Source: Hymenobacter nivis
Lineage (GTDB): Bacteria > Bacteroidota > Bacteroidia > Cytophagales > Hymenobacteraceae
Length of the DNA: 64,000 bases
NCBI RefSeq assembly: GCF_006439025.1
Contig: NZ_RCYZ01000009.1
Span: 1,868 to 65,867 of the forward strand
Direction: 5' to 3'
A program made the translations under genes and the position numbers. This document shows positions 33,501 through 41,960 of this stretch, in pieces (the stretch's first letter is position 1; each line of letters begins with the position of its first letter). A model generated the notes under the pieces. That model made no database searches, was not told where the DNA came from, and saw nothing but the letters and a program-made list of their open reading frames with translations.

Positions 33501-36115
33501 AGCGAGTCGAGGCGGAAGGGCGGGATGTCGAACACCATCGTCGAGTCGTAGGCCCCGCCCAGCACGTCCTGCTTGCCGAAGAATACGCTGGAACCGGTTT
33601 TGGAATCGAAGGCCGGGAAGTTAGGCTTTTTCTTGCGGCCCGACTTGTTGCGCGGGTCGTTCAGGAACAGCCGGCCGCTCGATACTTTGCCCCGGTTGGT
33701 GAGGGCGAAGTCAAAGTGCTTGCCGTTGTTGCTCTTGCCGGCCACCTTCTTGGGCTGGCTGCGAATCACCATCGAGTCAATCTTGGCCATGTCGACGTAA
33801 AATCCGTCGTAATCGAAGGCGAACTCCTTGCCCTTGAAGCGCATGGCCGCCGCCACCACCGTGCCGCTGAACTTGATGTTGCGGTTTTTCTGCACCCGTA
33901 CCAGGCTGCTATCGGGCCGCACGTACACGGCCAGCGAGTCGTCGGTGAAGTTGAAGCGGTCCACCCCGCGGATGAGCAGCTCGTTATTGGCCAGGTTGAG
34001 CGTGGCGTTACGCCCGGCCCCCGACAACGACTTGATGGCCAGGTGGTCGTAGTCTTTGCGGTTGCGGGCCGAGCCCACGTAGTGCAGGCCTTTGGGCAGG
34101 ATGGTGACGCTGCCGGTGGCCCCGTTCCACTGCACGTAGCCCTCGCGGGCCAGGCCGGCCATTGCGCTGCGCAGGTTGCCCTCGGCCGTGTTCAGGTCGG
34201 TGGCCATGTCGGTCACGTTCAGGGTGCGGGCGTTGCCGTGGTCCTGGCTGTAGCCCACCAGCATTTGCAGCGGGTGCAGCCGGTTGATGCTCTTAATCTG
34301 CTGGTAGCGCGAGTCGGTATAGAACTCCTGGCTCTCAAAATCAGCCGTTTGCTGGTTCTTAGCCGTCAGCACCGCAAAGTCGATGGTGGGCTGGTGCAGG
34401 TCCCAGGTAAGCTGCTCGGAGCGGATTTCGAGCTTGTGGTACGAGTCGTTAAAGGGCGTATTCTTGTAGAGGCCGTCCTCGCGCGAGAGGCGCAGCAGCT
34501 GCTTGTCGCGCAGGTAGCGCACCGCCACGCCGGGGTGCGTCAGCGAGTCCTGGCCCTGGTAGATGGTGACGGCGGCGCGGCCGGCGGTAATCACCGAATC
34601 GCTGAGAATGTAGGCCCGCGAGGCAGCCCGGAACTTGCGCTGGCCGCCCTCGCTCACCACCAGCGTAGCCAGCGAACCATCGAGGGCGGCGCTCAGCAAG
34701 CGGCTGCCGGCCAGCGAGATACCGCCGCGGTAGGCAATGTTGCTGCCCAGGTTTTTCAGGCGGGCATCGTTGGTGAGGGAGATGAAGCGCGGGTAGCCGT
34801 TGTCGGCGGCCCCGGCTTTGCGGCGCACGCTGTGGTAGCTCAGGGCCCCCTTCACGGGCGCTTCGAGCAGGGCCTCATAGGTAAGCGTCACGGGCTGGGC
34901 CGTGAACTCGGGCTTGCTCAGGTCGAAGTCGAAGCCGCCGAGCACGGCCGTCACGGGGTTGTTCTTAATCGTCCAGTCAAACCGACCGCCGGTGCCCACG
35001 AAGCGGCTGGTACCGGGCACCACCGTGCCGCTCACCTGGTGCAGGGCCACCGAGTCGCCGGCCGTGCCCATCACCAGCTCAGCGTCTTTCACCACCAGCA
35101 CGGCGCCCCGGGTGGGCGGTGGGTAGTAGGCATCGTAGCTGGCGCTGGGCTCGAAGCCGGCGGTACTGGGCGCAAAGTCGGCGGCGTTGGCGGCCGGGGT
35201 AGCGGCGGTTTCTGTAGCCGGGGCGGGTGCGGCCTTGGCGGGGGCCCCAGCTTTGGGGGCCGCCTTGGCTACGGCTTTTTTGGCCGGGGCCTTTTTCTTG
35301 GCGGGGGCCCCCCAGCCGTCGTCGGCCTTGCCCCAGCCGTCGTCCTTGTCGCCCCAGCCGCTGCTGGCCGCCGGCGACGACCACAGGTCGGACGTATCCC
35401 AGCCGCTGCTGGCTTTTTTCTTTTTGGCCACGGGCTTGGCGGCAGCCTTGGGAGCGGCCTTAGCAGCCGGTTTGGCGGCGGGCTTGGCGGCCGGTAGCGG
35501 CTCGTCCTTCACCGGCGTGGGGGCCCCAAACTCCAGGTTGGAAACCGGGGCCGCAATGGGCGAATAGGCAAACGAAACGGTGCCACCCGACGCCCGCAGC
35601 GAGTTGAAGCCCGAGCGGTACAGGTACCCGCCGTTCAGGAACCGGCTGCTGGAAGTGAGAAACTTATCAGTTTCCGTGGCGGGTTCTTTGTCCAGCGTCT
35701 GGGCCAGCACATCGAGGTATTGGTCGAGCTGCGCGGGGCTGAGCTTGGCCGTAGTGGCCGCGCCAATCAGGGCCTTGAAAAACGTTTCAAACTGCGGCCG
35801 GGGCCGGAATTTCTTGACCAGCATGGCCTGCGATACCTCCACGATGCGCGCCTGCTGGGGCCCCGTGAAGCTGCCGCCGCCCCACAGCTGCTGGAGTTGG
35901 GCCCCCACGGCCTTGGCCGGGGCGTTGTTGGTGCTGGCCAGCATGGCCTGCACGTCCACAATGAATTGGGCAGGCTCGGACGAAAGTTTGCCGCGGGTGG
36001 GGCCCGCGGGCGGCGTGGCCGCAGCCTTGGCGGCCGGCACGGCCTGGGCCGCCGCCGGCCGGGTCGCACCCAATACACCGGCCGCCAAGGCGGCCGCAAC
36101 GAGGAGATATCTCAT
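30533..36115 (-). CDS. giant exported repeat-rich protein (1860 aa), polylysine tail
   Basis: One uninterrupted 1860-codon frame from ATG 36115. Signal peptide ends ARPAAAQ-type (about 18-24). Residues 40-190 form a helical domain; 200-310 are Lys/Ala/Pro-rich with tryptophan-glycine-aspartate words (SGWDTSDLW, SGWGDKDDGWGKADDGWG). From about 320 to 1670 it is beta-rich, with many strand repeats of the YDLARYRLQAGG type, which could form a long beta structure like LptA/LptD-type jellyroll (inference only). The tail, from about 1678 (30533-31084), has five K5-K7 blocks separated by Ala/Pro/Asp linkers, several followed by DDAF or EDPF. I do not recognise a named family. It has its own terminator; probably outer-membrane or cell-surface. 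Confidence 0.8.
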   Translation of the reverse strand: MRYLLVAAALAAGVLGATRPAAAQAVPAAKAAATPPAGPTRGKLSSEPAQFIVDVQAMLASTNNAPAKAVGAQLQQLWGGGSFTGPQQARIVEVSQAMLVKKFRPRPQFETFFKALIGAATTAKLSPAQLDQYLDVLAQTLDKEPATETDKFLTSSSRFLNGGYLYRSGFNSLRASGGTVSFAYSPIAAPVSNLEFGAPTPVKDEPLPAAKPAAKPAAKAAPKAAAKPVAKKKKASSGWDTSDLWSSPAASSGWGDKDDGWGKADDGWGAPAKKKAPAKKAVAKAAPKAGAPAKAAPAPATETAATPAANAADFAPSTAGFEPSASYDAYYPPPTRGAVLVVKDAELVMGTAGDSVALHQVSGTVVPGTSRFVGTGGRFDWTIKNNPVTAVLGGFDFDLSKPEFTAQPVTLTYEALLEAPVKGALSYHSVRRKAGAADNGYPRFISLTNDARLKNLGSNIAYRGGISLAGSRLLSAALDGSLATLVVSEGGQRKFRAASRAYILSDSVITAGRAAVTIYQGQDSLTHPGVAVRYLRDKQLLRLSREDGLYKNTPFNDSYHKLEIRSEQLTWDLHQPTIDFAVLTAKNQQTADFESQEFYTDSRYQQIKSINRLHPLQMLVGYSQDHGNARTLNVTDMATDLNTAEGNLRSAMAGLAREGYVQWNGATGSVTILPKGLHYVGSARNRKDYDHLAIKSLSGAGRNATLNLANNELLIRGVDRFNFTDDSLAVYVRPDSSLVRVQKNRNIKFSGTVVAAAMRFKGKEFAFDYDGFYVDMAKIDSMVIRSQPKKVAGKSNNGKHFDFALTNRGKVSSGRLFLNDPRNKSGRKKKPNFPAFDSKTGSSVFFGKQDVLGGAYDSTMVFDIPPFRLDSLNNLGQTATGFDGTFRSGGVIPDIKTKLTPQPDGSLGFVYDVPKEGFPLYKGKGRVFNKVKLDSRGLQADGTVKYQSGTFTSDRFTFYRDSVVTEGKTGEIAARNSAGVNSPRMALPPGYLMNWVVKSDSMYLTTPRGTGAPIKLYANDAYSFRGKALLTPKGTGGNGRLDGPQSFIKSPDFTFKTDGYSGRKATLSVKSAEANKPALTANEVAFQYDLKKGYADFAREPDSKASIDLPYSQFRTTLSGGRWDFKKKQVQLRVAPGADSTKSYFYATGEAQRGLKFRAATGVYDLARYRLQAGGVPYIAAADAWIVPDSGRVSILANAQITTLHNAGVVLDSLAKFHRLYKGNIKVVSREAFTGDALYSFKTVRDSFALKFTNFASDSATVATARKGGGLFKKKAVADAGGPAQGLPTVAVATVQTNTKFLLAPRIGYRGDVKLNSQKRGLIFDGQVQLQFGKDLARAQWFPVKDSIDPKNITLTLRDAKTEDGAPLVTGLFLSDQSNSVYPLYASAQTNETDVPLFTVDGKLHYDAKQGLFTISRNDLTDANRYDGAVMTYKDSTGQMGFRGPLTFIKSTKEYRMVGSGVGVANPDSATYQVDALLGLDIVMPAKALDVLGAEMATVTKGLPEALDGSPNELYKLGEFVGSKGVESYLSNKGQAVALAKLSPKLAHTLLLSRVNLRWNDKKKAWYSVGKIGVAGVGKQSLNALVDGYVEIKRSNSTDEVEIYLEAGPQDWYYFKYANNLLLTKSQSDNYDGEITKAQKGDYNTALNYGVFLGDFGDVDGFRSRFQKDYLGQSGKLAARAAAPPKAEEPTVDTGKKKKKKKGDDAFGADEAPVAADAAPAPDNGKKKKKAKDNDPFSSGEITDASTPPPAEDSAKKKKKAKGDDADATGTAATPAAPAPAAPAAGAPAPAKRDAAVAAQADAAPAEEPAKEAKKKKKDRDKEQAAAADADAPPADAPVDDAPKKKKKKKGATEDPFGDS

Positions 36116-36343
36116 AGCAATAGCAATCTAAAACCCGCCGCGCCCCAAGGATTGATAGCGCAGGTGCAGCGTCGGGGCTACAATTTCGGAAATTGCCGGG
36201 ACATCTGCCCCCTGCCCCGGCCCGCCTGCCCGGTACGGCAACGCGCCGCACCGGGAAAAACGTGCCCAGGGCCCTAATTATTATATTTCAATCTCCTTTC
36301 TATCAAATATTTAAGTGAATTATCTTGATATGTTATAATTTTC

Positions 36344-37174
36344 TCACGCTTTTACGAAAAGTGCCGATACCCAGCTCCGCAGCGTGCGGTGGCGCTCGTA
36401 AACCAGGCCGTGACGCGTCGCTTCATTCTTTATTTTATCCAAGTCTTCCTCGTAGAAGCCGCTGAACAGGATGGGCTTGCCCACCGGCAGCAGGGCGGCG
36501 TAGGCGTGCATGTCTTCGAGCAGCACGTTGCGGTTGATGTTGGCCAAGATGAGGTCGAAGGGCGCTTCGCCGGCCAGCACCTCTACCCCGCCCAGGCGGC
36601 ACTCGATGGTGCGGCACTGGTTTTCGGCGGCGTTGTCGGCGGCGTTTTCCACGGTCCAGGGCTCCACGTCGACGGCCAGCACCTGGCGGGCCCCCAGCAT
36701 TTCGGCCATGATGGCCAGGATGCCCGTGCCGCAGCCCATGTCGAGCACGCGCAGCCCGCGGTGGTCGATATAGAGCTGGTTTTCAATCATCAGGGCCGTG
36801 GTTTCGTGGTGGCCCGTGCCGAACGACATGCGCGGCATAATCACGATGTCGTAGTCGACGCCCGCGGGCTCGGGGTGGAACGGGGCCCGCACCGACACGC
36901 GCTCGGCGATGATGAGCGGCTGGAAGTTTTTCTCCCACTCGGCGTTCCAGTTTTGGCGGGTAATGACGCGGTGCGAGTGGCTCAGCTCGCCCAGGGCCTC
37001 GTAGCGGGCCATGATTTCGGCCACGCCGTCGGGGTCGAACGCGGCCTCGGTGGTGTAGGCGCAAAAGCCGGCGTCGTTGTCTTCGAAAGTGTCAAAGCCT
37101 ACTTCGCCCAGCTCGGCCACCAGGATGTCGGCCAGCTCGCGGGGGGCCTCAACGGTCAGTTCAATAAAATCCAT
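36344..37174 (-). CDS. prmA: ribosomal protein L11 methyltransferase
   Basis: 276 residues: N-terminal L11-binding domain (MDFIELTVEAPRELADILVA), linker with NWNAEWEKNFQPL, then a Rossmann methyltransferase with MSFGTGHHETTALM, LDMGCGTGILAIMAEMLGA (SAM motif I) and NINRNVLLEDM (motif IV NxN). It trimethylates several amines of L11. Full length. The 228-bp spacer to the giant gene on its left (36116-36343) is AT-rich near prmA. Confidence 0.94.
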   Translation of the reverse strand: MDFIELTVEAPRELADILVAELGEVGFDTFEDNDAGFCAYTTEAAFDPDGVAEIMARYEALGELSHSHRVITRQNWNAEWEKNFQPLIIAERVSVRAPFHPEPAGVDYDIVIMPRMSFGTGHHETTALMIENQLYIDHRGLRVLDMGCGTGILAIMAEMLGARQVLAVDVEPWTVENAADNAAENQCRTIECRLGGVEVLAGEAPFDLILANINRNVLLEDMHAYAALLPVGKPILFSGFYEEDLDKIKNEATRHGLVYERHRTLRSWVSALFVKA

Positions 37175-37303
37175 GCGGTAAGAGAAATTAAGAATGAAGA
37201 ATTAAAAACTAAAAATGAGGGGATTCAAGGCCCGATTTGGCCATTTTTAATTCCTCATCTTTAATTTTCAATTCCTGTTACGGCCGCAAAGGTCGCCGAA
37301 AAA

Positions 37304-38707
37304 TCAGGCCCCGATGCCGCGCCACAGCCGGCGGCGCAGGGGCCCGTCGTTGCGCAGCACCGCCCGCACGGGCCACCACGCCGAGGCGGCCAGGGCCAGG
37401 GCCAGCGCCACCCGTGCCCACCACCCGGGCAGGAAGTACAGCGCGGCCGCCACCGCCACCGTGGCCAGGCCCATCAGGAAGCTGTTGTTTTTGTTGACGT
37501 TGGAAAAATTGATGGCCTTGCTCACCGTTTTGGCCTGGTAGAGGCTGCCCCACAGCCCCAGGCTGCTGAGCGCCAGGCCGTAGAGCGGCACTAGGCCCAG
37601 GTAGGGCCACACCGCGCGGGGAAACAGGGCCAGCACCAGCAGCACGCTCAGCAGGCCATCGAGCACCACCACGGGCCCCACCAGCCGCAGGTACAGCCCC
37701 AGCACGCGCCGCGTGAGGCCCAGGCGTAGCAACTCGTTGGCTGCCAGCGCCTGCACGAAGCCAAACAGGTTGTTGTTGATGTAGGTGAAGCCGCTGATGC
37801 CCGCCAGGCCCAGGTAGAACGTGTACTGCTTGCCGATGCCCAGCCCGTTGGCCAGCTGCCACCGAGCCAGGCCCAGCAGCAGCACCTTCAGGGCCAAGCC
37901 CAGCGCCAGCATGGCCCACGTGCGGCGCAGGTAGGCGCGGTGCTCGGGCGGCAGGCGGCGCAGCAGGGCCCCGGCAGGGGCGGTGGCGGCAGCCGGAGCT
38001 GCAGGTAGGAAGCGGGCGCTGAAATAGGGCCCCAGCCAGGCCAGCTGCGCCGCCCCCAATGCCCACGGCAGCAGGGCCATGCCCAGGCCCAGCGCCGCCG
38101 CGTAGGGCGCGCCCGGATGGGCCAGCCACCACAGCATCAGGCCCAGGCTGGCCAGGTGGGCCAGCAGCAGCGGGTGCCGCCAGCGCCCCAGCGCCAGCAG
38201 CAGCCGCAGGTTGAAGCTGAACACCGTGGCCCCCAGCACCAGCAGCAGGCTGAAGCCGGTGCTGCCCGCGTGCCGGGGCGCCACGGCCAGCGCCGCCAGC
38301 AGCAGCACGAGCAGCATGAGCCGGCGCAGGGTAATGAAATCGAGCAGGAAGGCCGCTACTACGTTCCAGCGGGCCGAAACCGGGAAATGTTCGGGCACCA
38401 CGCGGGCAACGCGCCGCAGGCCGGGCAAGAAATCGACGAGCAGCGCCGAGGCCAGCAGGGTGGCGTTTAGGGCCAGGAGCAGCTCGTCGATTCGCAGGGC
38501 CGCGTCCAGGGCGTGGGCGTGGCCCAGCAGGTAGCCCAGGCCCGCGCCGTAGCCAGCCGTGAGGACCAGCAGCAACAAGATGCCGGCGCGCGAGGCCCCA
38601 TCGGCGGGCCAAAACAGGGCCCCCAGGCGGTGGCCCAGCAGGTAGGGCAGGAAGTGGCCGAGCCGGCCCGCGGCGGCCGGGGGCCCTAGCGTTGCGCGGT
38701 CAGCCAT
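37304..38707 (-). CDS. ABC transporter permease subunit
   Basis: 467 residues with at least ten hydrophobic segments, starting MADRATLGPPAAAGRLGHFL. It overlaps the end of the ATPase gene by 22 bp (38686-38707), so the two are translated from one message and form one transporter. No signature identifies the substrate; the plan resembles Bacteroidota ABC-2-like efflux permeases. The spacer to prmA (37175-37303) has an imperfect AT-rich inverted repeat (AATTAAAAA words). Confidence 0.72.
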   Translation of the reverse strand: MADRATLGPPAAAGRLGHFLPYLLGHRLGALFWPADGASRAGILLLLVLTAGYGAGLGYLLGHAHALDAALRIDELLLALNATLLASALLVDFLPGLRRVARVVPEHFPVSARWNVVAAFLLDFITLRRLMLLVLLLAALAVAPRHAGSTGFSLLLVLGATVFSFNLRLLLALGRWRHPLLLAHLASLGLMLWWLAHPGAPYAAALGLGMALLPWALGAAQLAWLGPYFSARFLPAAPAAATAPAGALLRRLPPEHRAYLRRTWAMLALGLALKVLLLGLARWQLANGLGIGKQYTFYLGLAGISGFTYINNNLFGFVQALAANELLRLGLTRRVLGLYLRLVGPVVVLDGLLSVLLVLALFPRAVWPYLGLVPLYGLALSSLGLWGSLYQAKTVSKAINFSNVNKNNSFLMGLATVAVAAALYFLPGWWARVALALALAASAWWPVRAVLRNDGPLRRRLWRGIGA

Positions 38708-39447
38708 GTCAGGTCCTGGGTGTGGCTGGTGGCGGGGTGCAGCAGCTGGAGCAGGGCATCGCTGAGGGCGGCGCGGTTGCCGTGGGCAAACTCATCCATC
38801 GTGCCCCAGAATTTCACTTCGTTCTCGTCAATTACCAGCAAGTGGGTGGCCAGCTGCTCGATGTGGGCCAGGTTGTGCGACGAGATGAAGGCGAGGGCCT
38901 GGGGCTGGTAGCTGCGCAGCAGGCCCAGCACGCGGTCGGCGGCAAACACGTCGAGGCCGTTGAAGGGCTCGTCGAGAATCAGCAGCTCGGGGCGGTGCAG
39001 CAGGCACGAGGCGATGGCCACGCGCTGCTTCATGCCGGTCGAGAACGTGGCCAGGCGCTTGCGGCGCACGGCCTCGTAGTCTTCCAGCAGGTGGCCCAGC
39101 AGGCTGGCAATGCGCGCCTGGGCATCGGGCAGCGCGTAGATGCGGGCCACGAATTGCAGGTACTCCTCGGCCGTGAGTTCCTCCACCAAGTACGCCTGGT
39201 TCACCAGCGCCCCCAGGCGGCGCTTCACGGCCACGGGGAAGGTCTCGCCCAGCGCCACGCCGTCGATGAGGAGCTGGCCCTGGCTGGGCAGCAGCACGTT
39301 GGTGAGCAGGTTGAAGAGCGTGCTTTTGCCCGCGCCATTGCGCCCCAGCACGCCCACGCACATGCCGGTGCGGGCCGTTAGGCTGACGCCGCGCAGCACG
39401 ATTTTGGGCCCGAAGGCTTTGGAGACATTACGTAGTTCTAATTCCAT
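38686..39447 (-). CDS. ABC transporter ATP-binding protein
   Basis: 253 residues from ATG 39447 (MELELRNVSKAFG). Walker A GRNGAGKST, signature region TFSTGMKQRVAIASCL, Walker B ELLILDEPFNGLD and H-loop ISSHNLAH are present; signature is STGM rather than LSGG, a known variant of ABC-2-type exporters. A GTATTTTG element ends 6 nt before the ATG. Energises the overlapping permease gene downstream. Confidence 0.92.
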   Translation of the reverse strand: MELELRNVSKAFGPKIVLRGVSLTARTGMCVGVLGRNGAGKSTLFNLLTNVLLPSQGQLLIDGVALGETFPVAVKRRLGALVNQAYLVEELTAEEYLQFVARIYALPDAQARIASLLGHLLEDYEAVRRKRLATFSTGMKQRVAIASCLLHRPELLILDEPFNGLDVFAADRVLGLLRSYQPQALAFISSHNLAHIEQLATHLLVIDENEVKFWGTMDEFAHGNRAALSDALLQLLHPATSHTQDLTWLTAQR

Positions 39448-39500
39448 CGGCGGCAAAATACGCCCGCCCTGGCGGCCCGGGGCCCCACTTGGGGCCCCAC

Positions 39501-39535
39501 AAAAAAAGCCGCTTCCTGGGGGAAGCGGCTTTTGG
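39501..39535 (-). terminator. hairpin terminator after the DUF6150 gene
   Basis: AAAAAAAGCCGCTTCC, loop TGGG, GGAAGCGGCTTTT, with a minus-strand T run. Next to it GGGGCCCC-ACTT-GGGGCCCC (39480-39498) is a separate GC hairpin. Confidence 0.9.
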
Positions 39536-39561
39536 CAGGGCGGCGCGGCCAGCGGGCGGCG

Positions 39562-39963
39562 CTACTGCGTTTTGCAGCCCGCGAAGGAGCGCGCCGGCGT
39601 GTAGTGAATCGTGAAATCGGCCAAGCCGCGGGTGGGCGTCACAAACAGCACGTAGTCAGCAAACTCGCGGTTGGGGGCCTCGGCCCACAGCCCGGCCTTG
39701 TCGGCAAAGAGCTTGTTGTCTTCTTTGAATACCAGCAAATCGGCGAAGGCTTGGTCGGGCTCCACGTACACGATGCCGAAGCAGCCGGCGCGGCGGCGCG
39801 GATCGGTTTCGAGGTAGATGGAACCGAACACCTTGCACGGGTCGATGGAGCCGCTACGGGCCACAAGCACCGGCCGGCTGGCGGCCGGCTTGGGGGCCCC
39901 AACGCCTGGCGTGGGCGGGGGCCCCAGCACCAGCAGCGCCGCGCAGAGAAAAGAGAAAAACAC
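39562..39963 (-). CDS. DUF6150-type exported protein
   Basis: 133 residues from GTG 39963: N-terminal signal (MFFSFLCAALLVLG), Pro/Ala linker, then a repetitive core. Repeats end in F/L-A-D: QAFADLLVF, LFADKAGLW, EFADYVLF, GLADFTIHY and finally SFAGC, spaced 10-15 residues apart. This and CKVFGSIYLE near the start fit what I recall of DUF6150, though I cannot confirm it. Repeats suggest a small beta-solenoid or sheet; four cysteines may form disulfides outside the cytoplasm. Ends at its own terminator. Confidence 0.65.
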   Translation of the reverse strand: MFFSFLCAALLVLGPPPTPGVGAPKPAASRPVLVARSGSIDPCKVFGSIYLETDPRRRAGCFGIVYVEPDQAFADLLVFKEDNKLFADKAGLWAEAPNREFADYVLFVTPTRGLADFTIHYTPARSFAGCKTQ

Positions 39964-40030
39964 GGGCGGGCGGTGGGTTAAAGGACGAAAAAGCTACGGG
40001 GCCCTAAAGGCAAAAAGCGGGCCCCGGCAC

Positions 40031-40792
40031 TTAAAACGACCGAACAATAGCCACAAAATCAGCTGCTTTCAGCGAAGCGCCGCCGATGAGGCCGCCGTCC
40101 ACGTCGGGCTGGCTAAACAGCTCACGGGCGTTCTGGGCATTGGCCGAGCCACCGTAGAGGATGGACACGTCGGTGGCCGCAGCGGCGGTGTAGGCGCGGG
40201 CCACCTGCTCGCGGATGAAGGCGTGCACCTCCTGCGCCTGGGCGCTGGTGGCAGTTTTGCCGGTGCCGATGGCCCACACGGGCTCGTAGGCGATGACCAC
40301 CTGGGCAAACTCCTCGTTGCTGAGGTGGAACAGGCCGTCCTTGAGCTGCTTGGCAATGAAATCGAAGGTTTCGTCGGCCTCACGGGTTTCGAGCGACTCG
40401 CCCACGCAGAAGATGGGCTTGAGGCCAGCGGCCAGGGCCGTTTTCAGCTTCTGGCCCAGCAGCGCATCGTCTTCGCGGAAGTGTTGGCGGCGCTCCGAGT
40501 GGCCCAGGATCACGTATTCGCAGCCCACCGAAACCAGCATCTTGGCCTCTACTTCGCCGGTGTAGGCGCCGCCCTCCTTATGGTGGGCATTTTGGGCCCC
40601 CAGGTGCACAGATCCGCCCTTGGGCAGGTGCTCGCCCACCCCCGACAGGAAGGGGAACGGGGGGCAGACCACCACCACCGGGTCGGTAGGCTTGGCAGCA
40701 CCCAGCTGGTCCGCGATTTCAGAAATCAACGCGAGGGCCCCGGGGTAGGTGAGGTTCATTTTCCAGTTGCCGGCAACGAATTTTTGACGCAT
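40031..40792 (-). CDS. tpiA: triosephosphate isomerase
   Basis: 253 residues from ATG 40792: N-terminal VAGNWKMN with the catalytic Lys, GCEYVILGHSERR with His, VIAYEPVWAIGTGKTA with the Glu base and loop 6, and ILYGGSANAQN phosphate loop. Interconverts DHAP and G3P in glycolysis. TAGCTTTG (complement 40818-40825) is a possible -7 box 25 nt upstream. Confidence 0.97.
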   Translation of the reverse strand: MRQKFVAGNWKMNLTYPGALALISEIADQLGAAKPTDPVVVVCPPFPFLSGVGEHLPKGGSVHLGAQNAHHKEGGAYTGEVEAKMLVSVGCEYVILGHSERRQHFREDDALLGQKLKTALAAGLKPIFCVGESLETREADETFDFIAKQLKDGLFHLSNEEFAQVVIAYEPVWAIGTGKTATSAQAQEVHAFIREQVARAYTAAAATDVSILYGGSANAQNARELFSQPDVDGGLIGGASLKAADFVAIVRSF

Positions 40793-40836
40793 AGCACAAA
40801 GTGAAGGTGAGACCCCGCAAAGCTACGCGGCGCGCG

Positions 40837-41742
40837 CTACGCCGGCTTTTGGCTAGCCGCGGCAGCTTCGGCGGCGGTGCGGCTACGGGCCAGGGCAGCG
40901 TTTTGGGCTTCGGCGGCGGCCGTGGCAATCTCCCAGGGCTGCCGGCGGCCACCCACCCGCGACAGCGCAACGCCCCCAATGGCCACTACGGCCGCGCCGG
41001 CTAGGGCGGCCCAGCCCAGCTCGGGCACTTCGCGCAGCCGCACCACCCAAATAGCTACCAGGGCCCAGGCCATCACCAGCGGAAAGGCCATTTCCTGAAA
41101 CACCCGCGCCACAAGCAGCCCCAGGGCCACTACCACCACCAGCAGAACCAGGGCCAGCACGATGGCCCCGCCCTGCACTGGCTGCCACCCCAGTTGCTGC
41201 AGCCCAATGGTGACGTTGATGACCGAGGCCACTGAAATCCAGCCCAGGTACAGGGCCACCGGCAGGCTGGCCCAGGCCGGGGCCGCCCCAGCCAGCACCC
41301 GCCGCCGGGCCCGTCCGTAGGCGGCAATGAGCGTGCCTAGAATGACCAGCATCACGCCCACGCTGGGCTGAATCAGCTCGTAGGCAAACAGCACCACCCA
41401 CGCGCCGGTGGCCACGTTGGCCAGGGCCAGGGGCTTGGCAAGCGCGTCGGGCAGCGAGAGCAGGCGCTGAGCCGGCAGTAGCTGCCACACTGCATATACA
41501 ACTAGGCCTAGAAAAATCAGGCCCCAGATGCTGAATGCGTAGCCCGCCGGCGTCAGCAGCGTCGGGTATTTAGCCGACACGGTGCCCATTGTCTGCCCGT
41601 TCAGCGGGTGCGTGTTGGAGTAGTAGTTGAGGAAAATATTGCCAAAAATGGCTGCCGCCGCCAGCCAGCGCCACCCGCGGCCGGTGGCCGAGAGGTTGGG
41701 GGCTGCGTAGTGGTCGGGTGGGTGGGAATGGGCGGAGGACAT
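40837..41742 (-). CDS. TspO/tryptophan-rich-sensory-like membrane protein
   Basis: 301 residues from ATG 41742 (MSSAHSHPPDHYAAPNLS). About ten hydrophobic segments with conserved LTPAGYAFSIWGLIFLGL and LGWISVASVINVTIGLQQ, which echo the PAxxFxxxW motif of TspO/MBR proteins; this group is a longer, duplicated relative found in many bacteria. The C-terminal 30 residues are an Ala-rich hydrophilic tail. Function unknown. Upstream in-frame start adds 44 residues of low plausibility. Confidence 0.65.
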   Translation of the reverse strand: MSSAHSHPPDHYAAPNLSATGRGWRWLAAAAIFGNIFLNYYSNTHPLNGQTMGTVSAKYPTLLTPAGYAFSIWGLIFLGLVVYAVWQLLPAQRLLSLPDALAKPLALANVATGAWVVLFAYELIQPSVGVMLVILGTLIAAYGRARRRVLAGAAPAWASLPVALYLGWISVASVINVTIGLQQLGWQPVQGGAIVLALVLLVVVVALGLLVARVFQEMAFPLVMAWALVAIWVVRLREVPELGWAALAGAAVVAIGGVALSRVGGRRQPWEIATAAAEAQNAALARSRTAAEAAAASQKPA

Positions 41743-41960
41743 GGCTACAGAGGCAGGGGAAAGGTAATTACGAGCAAAGCAGCACCCCTGGTTTGGTTGG
41801 TAACCTAGCCAGCCGGCCAATTCCGCGCCCCACTCTCCGAGTTGCCACTTTTCATCTGCAAGCCTGGCTGCCAAACGAAAAAGCCAGCGGTTTTTGTTAG
41901 CGTTGCGTTGCCCGAAGGGGGCCGCAAGGTTAACGGCTCTTCGTTGAAAAACAATTCATC

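Noticed and set aside
32123..35497. 1124-codon open frame on the plus strand opposite the giant gene.
   Set aside because: It mirrors the giant gene codon by codon, has Val/His/Gly/Arg-rich low-complexity composition with no signal peptide or motif. It is a GC-composition artefact.
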